Below are positions 9,216 through 21,676 of a DNA stretch of 44,244 nucleotides, one piece after another (position 1 is the stretch's first letter; the number at the start of each line of letters is the position of its first letter). Where the stretch lies: contig NW_014577614.1 of assembly GCF_000485595.1 (NCBI RefSeq), positions 66,222-110,465 of the forward strand. Direction: 5' to 3'. Both the position numbers and the translations under genes were made by a program. This DNA comes from Priapulus caudatus. Taxonomy: Eukaryota; Priapulida; Priapulimorpha; Priapulimorphida; Priapulidae. The notes beneath the pieces are model-generated. The model was not told where the DNA came from. It worked only from the letters and a program-made list of their open reading frames with translations, and searched no databases.

Positions 9216-10535
9216 ATGAGTGTTTACTAGAGACGTGACGTATCGCCAATAGGTTGTACTGAATAAGTACGTTATAGGTTCGTTACATCGATTCATTACT
9301 GGTGTCCATGCTCAGTAAATTCCAAATAGGCCCCGAATGCCAAGTGATTCTAAGTAATACTCAGTAGTTTTCTGATATGTATTACGCCTCGGCGGTAGGA
9401 ATCCAATTTCTCTTTCAATATTGAGCAAATCTTGCCACTATAATTAGCTCACATTTCTGCTGACAGTTTGACGTCTTCATACACTTTTGCTCTAACGTAA
9501 AGTTACAATCGGCTGTATACAGAATTCCAAACTAATTATAATCCATAACTTACTTGTCAGTTATAGATTAAAAGATGTTAACGTTCAATATAGTCATGAA
9601 CGCATAGTAATTTATATTATTTTTGTAGCACGTATTTGTATTGTATACAATATTATCATGCATTTCTTTCTGTAGTTTAAACAAAGTGTATATGAAACGA
9701 ATGTATGAACACTTGGCTGTCGATTCTACAATACCAAGCATAAGCATGGAAATGGCTTTTTCATCATTGCTTAGAAAGTATAATGTAAGTGTAATAAAGT
9801 ATAGACATTGCATGAAAAAATCCGATTGCTGTACGTTATCTGTTAAGTTGTTCGTTTTAAGCACCTGAGTGTAGAGTATCAGACAGAGCAACCGAGTTAA
9901 TAGATTAACTATTGTATATAGATTGAATCTGTCTTTGATCATAGACATCATCTGCAGGAGTGCTACGGCGTTTAATAGATGCAGTATTTCGGTGCTTTCG
10001 TGTAAAAGCACCAACACCAACACAAACACCAGTCATAGCAGTAGAAACCAGCCGTAGCCTGTGTGGGGGGGGGCAGCTGCCCCCTAGATTTTGGAGCAAA
10101 ATTAAAAAAATAAATTGTTCTACTAAAAGAGAATTGTCGTAGTCAGAATGAAGGCTGTACAGTCATGTACTCAGAAGTGATTCAAATACCATTTCCTGCG
10201 ATCAACCGTACGTAGCAGCAGCAGCAGCAACATTAACAGTACCAGTACAATCGACAGTCAGTTAGTAGCAACCGTAGTAGCAGCAAAAACAACAGCAGCC
10301 GCATTCGCAGCACACTATATCACGAATATGTTTCTTCGGTTGTCGTGTGTCTTGTCATCTTGTCTCCTGCCGTGGCGGCTCTCAACCGATCTTTGTTCGT
10401 TTCTCTCTCATTATCCCCCTGTACTGACTCCCTTCCCCCATTCCCGCCTCTTCGTCTCCCTCTGTCTCTCCTTTTCACAATTCCTACCTTATCTTCCTCC
10501 TTTACCCCCCTTTTCTATCTCTTCTTCATCGCGTG
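9216..10535. other. intergenic sequence with low-complexity tracts
   Basis: AT-rich sequence without a recognisable gene. At 10045-10090, GCCGTAGCCTG plus a G-run and CAGCTGCCCCC repeats the end motif seen at 3963 and 6963. 10210-10310 is CAG/AGC-rich. 10380-10530 is a pyrimidine-rich tract running up to the minisatellite. Confidence 0.5.
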
Positions 10536-10539
10536 AGCG

Positions 10540-12650
10540 CGTGTGAGCGTGTGTATGTGACGTGTGTGCGTAAGCGCGTGTGTGCGTGAGCGCGCGTGTG
10601 TGCTGATCGTGTGTGTGTGATGTGTGTGCGTGAGCGCGTGTGTGCGACATGTGTGCGTGAGCGCGTGTGTGTGACGTGTGTGCGTGAGCGCGTGTGTGCG
10701 ACATGTGTGCGCGAGCGCGTGTGTGCGACGTGTGTGCGTGAGCGCGTGTGTGTAACGTGTGTGCGCGAGCGCGTGTGTGCGACGTGTGTGCGCGAGCGCG
10801 TGTGTGCGACGTGTGTGCGCGATGACGGCGTGTGTGTGACCGTGTTTGCCGTGCGTGTGTGGCTGAACGCGTGTGTGATTCGACGTGTGTTGCGTGAGCG
10901 CGTATTGCGATGTATGTGTGTGCGACGTGTATCGTGAGCGTCGGGTGCGACGCGTGTCTACTGAAGCGCAGTGTGTGCGGAGCGCGTGTTGTGGCGTGAA
11001 CGCGGTTGCGGTGAGCGCGTTGCTGTGCGTGAGCGCGTGAGTGCGACTGTGTGTGCGACGTGTTGGGTGGAGCGCGTGTGGTACGTGAACGCGTGTGATT
11101 CGTGAGCGCGTGTGTGCGTGAGCGCTGTGTGTGTCAGTTGAGCGCGTTGTGCGATGTGGTGCGGAGCGCGTTGGGCTGAGCCCAGTGGTGTGATGTGTGT
11201 GCGATGAGCGCCTGTGTGCGACGTTTGCGGAGCGCGTGGCGCGAACGTGTGTGCGTGAGCGCGTGTGTTGCTGAGCGTGGTGGCAGTGAGGCGGTGTGTC
11301 GCGTGCGGTCGCGTGGTGTGGCGTGAGCCGCGTGTGTGGCGTGAGCGCGTACATTGCGACGTGTGTGCGGAGCGCAGTGTGTGGCGTGAGCGCATGTTGC
11401 TGAGCAGTGTGTGTGGTGATGTGTGTGCGTGAGCGCGTGTGTGCGTGAAGCGCGGTGTGTGCGTGAGACGCGGTGTGTGTGACGTTGTCGTGCGTGAGCG
11501 CGTTATGTGAGACTGTGTGCGTGAGCGCGTGTGTTGTGGACGTGTGTGCGACGTGTGCGTGAGCGCGTGGGCACGACGTGTGTGCGTTCGCGCGAGTGTG
11601 TGGGCTGAGCGCCGTGATGGAAAGCGTGAGCGCGTGTGTGCGATGTGTGCGTGAGCTCGCGTGTGGTGCGAATGTGTGTGCGTGAGCGCGTGGGTCGATG
11701 TGTGTGCATGAGCGCGTGGTGCTGAGCCGCGTGTGTGTGACTGTGTGCTTGAGCGCGTGTGTGCTAGAGCGCGTGTGTGAATGTGTGTGCATCGAGCGTG
11801 CCGCGGGGGGAGGTGTGTGCGATGTGTGTGCGTGAGCGTGTGTGGTGCGACGGTTTTCTGTTGAGCGCGTGTGTGCGTGAAGCGCGCGTGTGTGCGATGT
11901 TTCGTGACCGTGTGTACGTGTGTTTCGACCGTGTTGCGTGAGCAGCGTGTGTGCGCACGTGTGTGGCGTGAGCGCGTGTGTGCGATGGTGTCTGAGCGCG
12001 TGTGGCGGTGTTCTGAGCGCGGTGTGATGCGAGTGTGTGCATGACGCGAGTGTGTGCTGAGAGCGTGTGTGATGTGTGTCGTGAGCGCGTGTGGCGATGT
12101 GTGTTGCGTTCGACTGTGTGTGTGAGCGCGGTGGTTCGTGAGCGCGTGTGTGCGACGTGTGTGCGTGAGCGCGTGTGGCGACGTTGTGCGTTGAGCGCGT
12201 GTGTACGATCGTGTGTCGGCTTCGAGCGCATGTGGCGTCGAAGCCGACGTGTGTGCGACGTGTGTGCGTGAGAGCGCTGTTGTGCGACGCGTGTGCTGAG
12301 CGCGTGTGTGCGTGAGCGCGTTGTGTGCGACGTAGTCCGATGAGCGCGTGTGTCGTGAGCGCGGGTGTGTGCGACGTGTGTGCGTGCGTAACGCGTGTTC
12401 GCCGGTGATACGTGTTCCTGTGTTGCACGTGGCGGTTGTAGTCAACAGCGCGCGTGTGTGTATGTGTATGTGCGTGTGTGATGTGTTGTGCAGTGCGGCG
12501 TGTGTCGTGTGCGTGTGGCGCGGTGCGTGTGTCGGCGTGCGCGTGCGCGTGCGCGGTGCGTGCGAGTGCGGCGTGCGCATGTGCGTCGTCGTTCGCATGA
12601 CCGTTCATGCGTTCCTTCGTGCGTGTGTGCGCACGTGTGTGCCCGGTGTG
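10540..12650. repeat. 27-bp GT/GC-rich minisatellite (about 2.1 kb)
   Basis: The clean portion at 10620-10830 repeats a 27-bp unit made of TGTGTGCGTGAGCGCG and TGTGTGCGACG. Because 27 is a multiple of three, all frames stay open. That explains a 761-codon minus-strand frame of Arg-Ala-His-Thr repeats and the plus-strand Cys-Val-Arg-Glu repeats. From about 10840 to 12400 copies are scrambled by frequent one-base indels, more like error-prone read consensus than natural drift. Strictly alternating purine-pyrimidine runs could adopt Z-DNA. Confidence 0.92.
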
Positions 12651-13250
12651 CATAGCAATTTGTCCGTGTGAGAAGTGCATGTGCAACCTCGTTATTATAT
12701 TTGCCAGGGGCGAGCCAGTATGTACAACTGTAGGCCCCGTGCCTACACTTTTTGCAAAGTTTATTCTTTTTTTAAAACAGCGCCATAATTCCAAAATCAT
12801 AAGCTTCGGCGGATCGAGTTTAAGAGTCTAGACAGGAAAAAACATTGAAATGAAACGTAGCAAAAATATGGGCTAAATTAGTGAACGCTATTCTTCTTGT
12901 CACTAGGCGGTCATTTCTATCGCGTGCCCGTTTCATTCAACACTCTAAACCCGCTTCGAAAAAGACAGGACCGATCTTGTCAGTGTTTTTAATACATTTT
13001 TAACTCGTTCGTACAACTATTTTAACTCTTTGTTTTTGGGTTTAAAGTGATATTGAAATAGGTGTCTCAATAGCAAGTAGCCAAGGCAACCAGTATTGAA
13101 CACTCGGAAGGGCCGTTTCCGCCACTGGGGGTTTGTAAAAACCTAAAAAATTTCTGTAACGCTCCGCTCAGATAGCCGTGCTCTACAACTTTGAAAATCC
13201 TGGCTACGCCTACCTGATTTGTTACCGTATCCCACCATTATCTCCGATGA
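12651..13250. other. unannotated intergenic sequence
   Basis: No gene seen. AT-rich, with a GGCTACGCCTACCTG segment near 13200 that resembles the CAGGGCCGTAGC repeat end in reverse. Confidence 0.4.
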
Positions 13251-15800
13251 CCAATACATCTAATCATACTATTTGAATTCGTATCGTATGGTAATATGTA
13301 TGGTAGTGTATCTTCCCTATATGGCGGGCCATATCGCGCCAAACGATCGTGGATGCAATTTTTCACAGGGCGCGTCTCTTAACCGGGCGTGTTCGTAGAC
13401 TCGAAAAAAAAGCCTGTCCACAACCGTCAACTCGCCGAAAAATCGGAAAAACCAAACCCCGCAATTCGGCAAATCTTCTTCAACAAATGTCAGACACAGC
13501 CTATGATATTGAATTTCTTGCCTCACCTCATGATCTCATCAGCTGCCTCGAAACGCGAATCGTAAACTAAAACAGAGCAAACCACGACGCAGTTCAGAGG
13601 TACTACTACCGCCACCTCAGTTCAGAAGTTTTCGTTGCAGATGCTACGACGAGAATGCATTCTACGCATTGCCAAAGCTATGGCATTTTCTGATTCAATA
13701 CAAAAATTTTTTAATTTCAATGTCAGGTTTGCACGCCAAAAGCATCACTAGACAAGTATCCATGTGGACACAGACCCCACCCGCTGGCCTCCTGATCTAT
13801 ACTAATAATGTGGAATTTCCTTTATTCGGCTACGATCTCAACAACTGGATAGCTGCATCGTGGGAAGCTTAACAGTTCGATACGCCACCGAAATCTCCCA
13901 CATATTCCGATCCAGGATAAATAACACGAAAAACATTGTTTATCAGAACGTCTTGAAAACGAAAATCTCAACCCATTCCTACATGCTGTTAATATTAACA
14001 AGAGCTTTTTGTCATATTTACTCCATATTACCTGCTGAGTAGGGTCGTGCCCCCCCCCCCGTATACTGCGGAACGTACGCGTCTGGGTACGGTGGGTAAA
14101 CGCGCAACGACCCTGTTAACTATCTAATATGCCGGACAGTATCACATCGCCTACCCCACTACCGAGTCTAGGGATCCGCCTACGCCTATCGCCTAACGCC
14201 GTAACCCTACTCCTAACCATACAAATAGTCATCCAGGGTACGTTCCCGGTATACGCTGGGACATAGACCCTATGACTATGAGCCATATTACTATTCCGTC
14301 CCAGGTTTCTAAATTGTGGGTGTGCTGTCATATAAATGTCATACCTAAGACCAGTTTTTTCTTCCATCTTATTATCTATAAAGCGATTTCTAATATTGAA
14401 TATTGTGTGGCATTTATTGTCGAGTTTTTACTCCAATGTTCCTACGGTCCCATTATTAGTACGAAGAATTAGTAGCACGATTTTACCTCACGCACAGGCG
14501 GTACGCTCAAGCTAGTCTAATATATATGAGTTCGTATGTAGTATCTATGTTGTATGTATTATCTTTCGCCTATAGGCGGTCAAACCGCCAAGCGGATTCT
14601 GATGCATTTCAACTAGGGACCATCTCTTATCTACCCCGGGCGTGTTTCGTACTGAAAAAAACCTGTCAAACCTTCAAACTCGCACGAAAAAATCGTGAAA
14701 ACCCCTTCCCATTCGGAATCTTCACACAAGTATGTCAGCACCAGGCCTATAACCTATTGATTTTCTTAAGCCGACTCCCACTCATGATCTGCATCAGCTG
14801 CTGGCATATGCGAACCCGAAAACCGAAAATCGAAACCAAAACAGAACATAACCACGGCCAGTTCAGAGGTCTCCTCACTCTCATTCACATTTTCGGTTCA
14901 GATGCTACGATTCTGAGAAGCATTGTACCATTCCAAAGCTATGCATTTTCTGATTCAATTACAAAAATTTCTTAATTTCATGTGCATGTTGCACGCTCAA
15001 GCATTCACTACAATCAAGATCCAGGTGACACATGACCCCACTCGCTGGCCAACTGTCTCTATCTATACGTATAATATCAATTTCTTTAATTCCGGCGTAC
15101 GATCTCACAAGATAGCTGTACCGTGGGAGCTAACAAGTCGATACTCCACGAATCTCTACATAATTTGCAGCCAGAGAAAACACGAAAACATTGTTTATCA
15201 AAGAGTCTTTGAACGAAAAGTGCCAACCAATTGTACATGCTCGTTATATAACAAAAGCTTTTTGTCATTTACTCCATATTAACTGCTGAGAGGTCTGTGT
15301 CCCCCCCCCGAATACTGCGCGAACGTACCTCTGGGTACCGGTGGGGTATACGGACACGTACCCTGGTACTATGCTAATATGCCGGACCGTACTCGCCTTA
15401 CTCCCCACTAACTGATCTAGGGATCTGGAGTCGCCTACGCCTACTCCTAACCCAACGCCGAAAACCTAACCCTAACCAATATCATAATAGGCCACCAGGG
15501 TAAGTTCCGTATACCCTGGGGACATAGACCCTATACCATATACTATTAAATTATTGATGTCTCAGGTTCTAAGTTCGGTGTGGCTGTCATATATAAATGT
15601 CCGTACGTATACAGTTTTTCCCCCGATGCTTATTCTCTATTAGAGCGATTCTAAATATATATTGGTGCAACTTCATTGGTCGATGGGTGTTTTAAAAACC
15701 CAAAATGGGTTTTTTTCCTACTTGTCCGCGCATTAATGAGTATAGTATATGAATTATAGCACGATTTTACTCAGACGCAGCGCGTGACCGCTAGTGGCAG
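13250..15800. repeat. tandem duplication of a ~1.25-kb repeat
   Basis: Two head-to-tail copies, about 13274-14527 and 14528-15790. Shared landmarks are offset by 1250-1290 bp: GGGCGTGTTCGTA and GGGCGTGTTTCGTA; CATTTTCTGATTCAAT; TTTTTGTCAT...ACTCCATATTA; a poly-C run at 14050 and 15301; GGGACATAGACCCTAT; and TAGCACGATTTTAC. Differences are mostly single-base indels. Each copy also carries degenerate CCTAACCC-like pieces. No conserved open frame survives between copies. A reversed partial copy begins at the very end of the window. Confidence 0.85.
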
Positions 15801-16599
15801 CATGATAATCCACAACAATTGTACAATATTAGGAGAAAAGGGCATGAACAATTCAGCATAGTTATATTATACCCATGAGTTTATTTTACAGATTGGGAGG
15901 GAAGTTCAATTTGACCTCTGAAGGACCGTGAGAGGTCAAATCCAAAGATGGCCGGCCAGTCCACCGTGTCTTAATGTTCAAACGCGCTTTAATTTTGGAA
16001 CAACCAAGAGCAGCGTAGAAGAAAACATTTAAGGTGTGCAGATTCCAACTAAATTGGGGATGACGCATTCATTTGAGTATACCTTTGAGATCGCTAACAC
16101 TCAAGACAGGCAGATTAGTGCCCAGGTCAAGGCCGAATTAGCTTTCATAAAGTCACAGAATATCCTATTGGTAATGTTCAAAAACAGAACCAGAAATCAC
16201 ACACAGCCCAGTCACGACACAAGCAGCACACAGCTACACACGCACAGCACAGAGACAGCTTTGCACACTCAGGCGTCCAGATGCATCATGCTTATCTCGC
16301 ACGCGACAGATCAATTCATTGCAACGCATTTTGGCTGCTTTAGCCTAGGATAGTGTCCAAAGAAGGCTGCCACGCCAGTTTGTTTCCTTTGTCACCCAGT
16401 CAATGTCGGAATCTCTGGATCCATTACCAAGCCTGGTTCCAAACAAGTTGGGTCTGGTAGCAAGAAGCGCTTGATGTGCGGCCTGTGGTTGGGGATTTGT
16501 TCTCGTGAGTTCTAAGACTTCTGGGACAGCGCTGTTCCCTGGCATCCATTCACTTCCGTGTTCTGCCACTGTTCGGTCCATAAGCAGGCAGCACGCGAC
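15801..16599. other. intergenic sequence, probably part of a decayed element
   Basis: No gene with a recognisable domain. A 105-codon plus-strand frame at 16036-16353 shows no family motif and is probably chance. Confidence 0.35.
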
Positions 16600-17240
16600 A
16601 AAACCTCTAGCAATTAACATTGATCCTTCACTGATCTGCACTCGGCATGCAATAGGAGGTTCAACATGAAAGCATCATTATCACCTGGAAAGACTTCTCC
16701 AAGTTCCCAGGCAGTCCTTCTTTCGCTCTGCCAGCAAAGATGCAGATACCTTTCACATCCGGTGAAAGCGTGAAAGACTGGAGCAGTGAGACAGCTGTGT
16801 TGGAATTCATTGTGGCAAGCATTCGTAACATCTATGTACCGGGAACGCATTGAAGGCCAACACCAACCGCAACACCAACAGAATCATCAGCGACTATCTT
16901 GGCAGACCAACTAAGCCACAGCCAGTACCACACTACGATCACCAGTAGCAATGTACGTATGTCACGCCTTTTGCACAGCATCTGCCACCATGCAGAAGTA
17001 GACAAGTATCAAGCTGCTCCTGTCTCCTCTTTGTGACATGGGGCAAGGCGGGCCCAATGAACTCGACAGGAGAACACAGGACCCACTTCCAACTGTTTTG
17101 CATACAGTTCTTTGGCCTTGCTGCTAGCATGAATGTGAAACAGCCTACGCGTGACAAGGAAAGGCAAATAATTCGGGGTTTGATTCTCATTGACTTGAAG
17201 GAAAGTCTTCCATATTTGGCATCACAGTAGAAGCGAGACA
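16600..17240 (-). pseudogene. decayed copy of a repetitive HAFTGCD-type protein
   Basis: Read on the minus strand, 17240 down to 16614 gives, in shifting frames, SPVEFIGPALPHVTK, a DTCLLLHGGRCCAKG segment, and then APVFHAFTGCERYLHLC followed by RRTAWELGEVF. I recognise this order (DTRhhLHA, a lost DTDVhVL core, HAFTGCDTTSxF, KxAW) from an uncharacterised, highly repeated protein family in invertebrate genomes, generally mobile-element associated. The function of the family is not known to me. Frames break repeatedly, so this copy is dead. The same element may extend upstream on the minus strand to about 18.7 kb, but I could not identify motifs there. Confidence 0.5.
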
Positions 17241-18712
17241 CCCTTTTCCCTGACCTTGTTCCTCTATATTCTGTCGAGTGAGGCTTTCAGGCCTGGCCAG
17301 GTAGGTATATCTCCCAGACAAGGTCGATGCGCGTCGCATTCCGAGTTCAGCAGGATGTAAATGGGCAAAACCTTTTTGCATACTCTTTAAATGTTCTTGA
17401 TGTCCCAGGATTTACGCATTGAACCACAGCTGCAGCCATCGAAAAAATATGTTGGGCATCAGCTCACAGCACACTATTTGTTTTAAGAGGCCAGGATTTG
17501 ATCCAGCAGCGAAGTAAAGACGCTGTAACAACCCAAACCGATTTTTCCTTCCAGTTTGACAAGCTGGCGTGGGCTGCTGCATCCATGGGAGAAGAAATTT
17601 GTTGATGTCCTCATCTCGAGTTGACCAGGAGATGTACAGCCTCGAAAAGAGACCGTACAGTCACTCTCAGTGCAGGCGACGTGCTTCTGTTTGACTTAAC
17701 TTACCGGTGCTTACTGAAAAGTGGCAACTTGGTTTCTTTGTGAAGTGTGCTGTGGACAGGGTGGTAATCCGTTCTAACCTTTCTACGTCAGCAAACTTAG
17801 TACTGCTTCTCACCAAAGGGTCTCAATATCATTCTCACAAGTTCAGCATCTTGGTGTCGCATGGATGTCCGCTTGTGTTATAACATAGTAGTCATGCTGA
17901 TTTTCATAGAAAGCATTCCGCGATCTCTTCAGCAGGCTGTCACAAGGCCATTATACTCTTCAGCGAATGCGGCTGCACTTCCAGGTTGCTGCTCCGGTGA
18001 GAGGGTCTAGTGTCCAACAGCCTCCACCATCTGTTGCTTAATGGCCTGTTCCTCAGAACTCACTGAGTTAATGCTGCAATTTCTGGCCTTGCTAGCATCG
18101 CAGACGTCTGATGCTCCCTTGGATTGCCTGTCAGTCCATATACCCAGCACAGAACCTTCACCATTGCATTGATTTGCTCAGGGAAGCTGGCAATGCCAAT
18201 AGCAGAAAACTTGTCTGCTGGTTTTGTGCAGCCACGAAGTTCCAGACTTGAATTCATGCTAGGACATCTAGGACCATGTCCACGGATTGCTACGGGAAGC
18301 GCACCTGGAGTAGTGGCGTGTGATCTAGGGCAAACATCCAGAGGCATGATCCTGCGTCATGGGATTTCACCGAACAATGAAAGTTTACGCTTACACGAAA
18401 GTGACTTGATGTGACCGGCAGCAAGAGAAGCACCAATGACATGGGCCATTATATCCAGCTAGCTCAAAGTGGAACTTGGCTTAGGCACCGACTCGCTCAG
18501 CCAGAGCGAATATCTGCGTACATCGCATCAGATCTATTCAGATGTGGGCAGTCTTCATTGTAAGCTTGTTGGGGAGTGTATAAAGCTTGCAGCTGGACCT
18601 TCGTGTACATGGCGTGTCCTTAAGTGACAATGCCTCGCAGTTATGAAGGAATTTGGGCTGTTCTGGAATTGCAATGTTAGCCTGTACCAGGGGCGTCGTC
18701 AACCTACTGTCT
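17241..18712. other. sequence without a readable gene, possible extension of the decayed element
   Basis: Only short frames (under 100 codons) on either strand and none shows a family motif. Its composition matches the neighbouring decayed element. Confidence 0.35.
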
Positions 18713-18737
18713 NNNNNNNNNNNNNNNNNNNNNNNNN
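18713..18737. other. assembly gap (25 N)
   Basis: Run of N separating the decayed protein-coding element from the inverted 16-bp repeat arrays; true length unknown. Confidence 0.99.
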
Positions 18738-18878
18738 TGTCGGTATCAATTATCTCCGGTGGACCATACATATAATATACATCGCGATGGGTGCGTTTTA
18801 TTCTACGGTTTAATATGACCGGACGAGCTAGCATGAGTCACAATTAGAATATAACGGATTTACTAGGACAACTACCCT

Positions 18879-20995
18879 GTATCAATTACCCACCGGACAA
18901 ATTATCCCCGCGGACAATTACCCACCAGGACAATTTACCCACACCGGACGATTACCAAACCGGACAATTACCACCAGGACAAATTACCCACCAGGACAAT
19001 TATCCCCCCAGGATGCAATGACCCCTTCAGGACAATTTACCCACAGGCAATTACCCACCAGCGACAATTACGCACCTAACCATTCCAATAAGGGAAAATC
19101 CCTTCCGTAAAATATTTGTCCGCTGCAGATACATAATGTAATGCTTGGAAAAAAAAAGAAATGCTAACCATGTGTCAGAGAACAGACGGCGTCGATAATT
19201 GGGACGGGGGTGGGAGTCGCCCCTTACCCTCCTATAATTACGGAATGTTGTATCCCCAATGATCTTGCTCTTGCCCATGTACGTTATGTTAGCAGACTGT
19301 TTGTGCGTGTGTGCGTATTATGTGGTGGCTGTGTGCGTGCGTGCGTGGTCTGTGTGCGTGCGTGTGTGTGATTTTGTGTGTGTACGCTGAGTGAATTATA
19401 CTGATTAACAGATTTATTACAGTGTTATACTTGTGTGAAGTGGGGTTGGGGGGCATGCCTCCAAGAAAATCTTTCTATATTTTGATGCAAAATGTGCAAA
19501 TTTGAGGCAGGATGTATGCTTAATAGCTGCAATTTTTTCCTAGCTTATATTTTAGTGAGGATTGATGATATTTAATCCAGCAATTTGACACATGGGTCAA
19601 TACATCACTAGTTTAACTGCAAATAGTACTTTAATTTGTCAATTTTCACAGGCGTGATATATAAAATTGATTTTAACAGGTCATGTTAATCTGCCAATGT
19701 TGAGTACTGTATATTTGCATATGAACATCGCTTTCTTCACTTATGCAATCAGTTATAACAATAATTTAGACATTGCGGCAAAATTGAAACAATGGGTCAT
19801 TCTGATGTTGTGTAATGAATTAGAATTGTGATAAAGTTTCAAAATTCATACTGAATGTCAATATATGAGGTTTAAATCATGTTTCACATTGGCTCTCTGA
19901 ATTTATAAGATTTTTCAGATTTTTATGCTGATGCAGCGTAGTGATAACTGTGTACATTATTAAAACACATAATTTTTCCATTATATCGCATATATAAATT
20001 AATGATGTTTATTGAAATTTTAATAAACCGCTCGAGGGAGCAGACTGCAATTTTCAGGCAATTCGACTAAATCGAACGACTATCGGTAGGATACGCGAGC
20101 GTGAGGATAGCACAGATGACCGACTCAGCATGCGAGACGAGTTAGGCGCGGGAGCGACGCTCCGCGCGCGAGTATCGCCAGCACTGTCGCGTAGGCAAAG
20201 TGTTACTTACATGTAACGGAAAGGCGTAAAATTAAAAGTGGGTGTCGCGTCGCTGCTGTTTTTGATTTACGCGAGTTTTGCATTACGCGAATTGCAATAG
20301 CGCGGGTTATCACCTTTAATAACAATAAATTCTACCTTCGAACAATAACGAAGAACACACTACAAGAATAACGGGACGCGGCGACTTTGCCATGCGAGTG
20401 TGCGGCACGTAAAAATAAACTGTGATTACGGTTATTCATTGATATTTAAGCGACCAAGAAAAATGTCTAGACATGTAGCGTGTGCATGGTAGGCTGCGCT
20501 TCGCTTCTCGTGCTGATGCGCAGGTGAAGGCCGATACTTGCGATATGACTTTCAATAAACAACGGGAAGAATGTTCGCAAATAAGTAAAATAACGGCGAG
20601 TATCAGCGAATGTTGAGCTTGCAAATTATGAATCATGAAGTTTGGTCGTTTAGATAACCATCATTACTGTACGGGTGTTGTGTGGGGGGGGCTAGGGTAA
20701 TCGTCCGGGGGTAGGGGTAATTGGTCCTGGTGGGTAATTCGTCCGGGTGGGTAATTGTCCGGGTGGGTAATTGTTTCGTGGGTGTTTGTCCTAGGTGCGG
20801 TAAATTGTCCTGTGGGGTTCGTCCTGGTGGGTAATTGTTCCGGGTGTAAAACAAAGACAAGCGAGAAATCAGAAAGAAAAATAAGACATATAACAACAAA
20901 GGTTGTCCGGGTGGGTAAATTGTCCTGGGTGGGTATTGTCCGGGGCGGTAATTTTGCTTCGGTGGGTTAATTGTTCCAGTTGCGGTAGGTTGTCG
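18879..20995. mobile_element. putative element bounded by inverted arrays of a 16-bp repeat
   Basis: 18879-19076 is an array of about a dozen imperfect GGACAATTACCCACCA units. 20690-20995 is an array of the reverse complement (TGGGTAATTGTCC), interrupted by a 55-bp A-rich insert near 20850. The arrays face each other across about 1.6 kb of AT-rich, non-coding DNA. Subterminal arrays in opposite orientation are typical of non-autonomous DNA transposons. I do not recognise the family and found no target-site duplication. The Pro/Tyr-rich 169-codon minus frame at 20633-21142 is translation of the array. Confidence 0.6.
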
Positions 20996-21676
20996 GATAC
21001 GTGAGCGCATAAGCGATAGGTAACGGTTTATAAGCAACCGGTTTTTGGCGAGCGGGAACATTAAACACAAGTGACCGGTGGAAACGATTAGACTGGCATG
21101 CAGTCTTCGCGTACTAAGATTAATTCTCATGTAATAGCACAATGTAGAGTGTCGGGGGACCCGTCTAGACTATAGCGGTGGTATCAACATGGCAACCTCT
21201 ATCATCGCATCGGAGACCTGTTCGCAATAATGAGTAATGGTCCACAACTGTCAACTGACACTAAACAGTGTTATAGTCACTCTGGCTGTTTTAATAATAA
21301 AATGATTGTAAATAAACATAAATGGTAATAATGTTTATTTATTCTCTATCGTCTAATATTTCTAGGGTAGTTACTAAGTTAGTGCCGTCCAAGTCAAGTG
21401 CTTCTTTGCCTTTGGCTTTGCAACACTCAACACAACAGTCTCACCCATGGCATAGGCACTTGGTACGTCTCGATAAAAAAAATTAATGGTAAATAAACAC
21501 GAAATGTACCAAAGTCTTAATGTTTCTCTATTCTATTTCTCCTAGTATAATCACCTGTAAATGCCGGTCAAATCACAGGCACTTGAACTTGAAGCGTTTC
21601 AACTGTAAACACACGCCGCCGCCATTGCGTGCACACTGACACATAAATATATATATATATGGCAGTGGCTACGGTA

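Noticed and set aside
9568-10029. 153-codon minus-strand frame, hydrophobic and AT-rich
   Set aside because: No recognisable domain, no splice context, and composition expected from AT-rich DNA; probably chance.
10515-12800. 761-codon minus-strand open frame and several 100-546 codon companions
   Set aside because: Pure translation of the 27-bp minisatellite (His/Thr/Arg/Ala repeats); all frames are open because the unit is a multiple of three.
20633-21142. Pro/Tyr/Thr-rich 169-codon minus-strand frame
   Set aside because: It is the translated 16-bp repeat array at 20690-20995.
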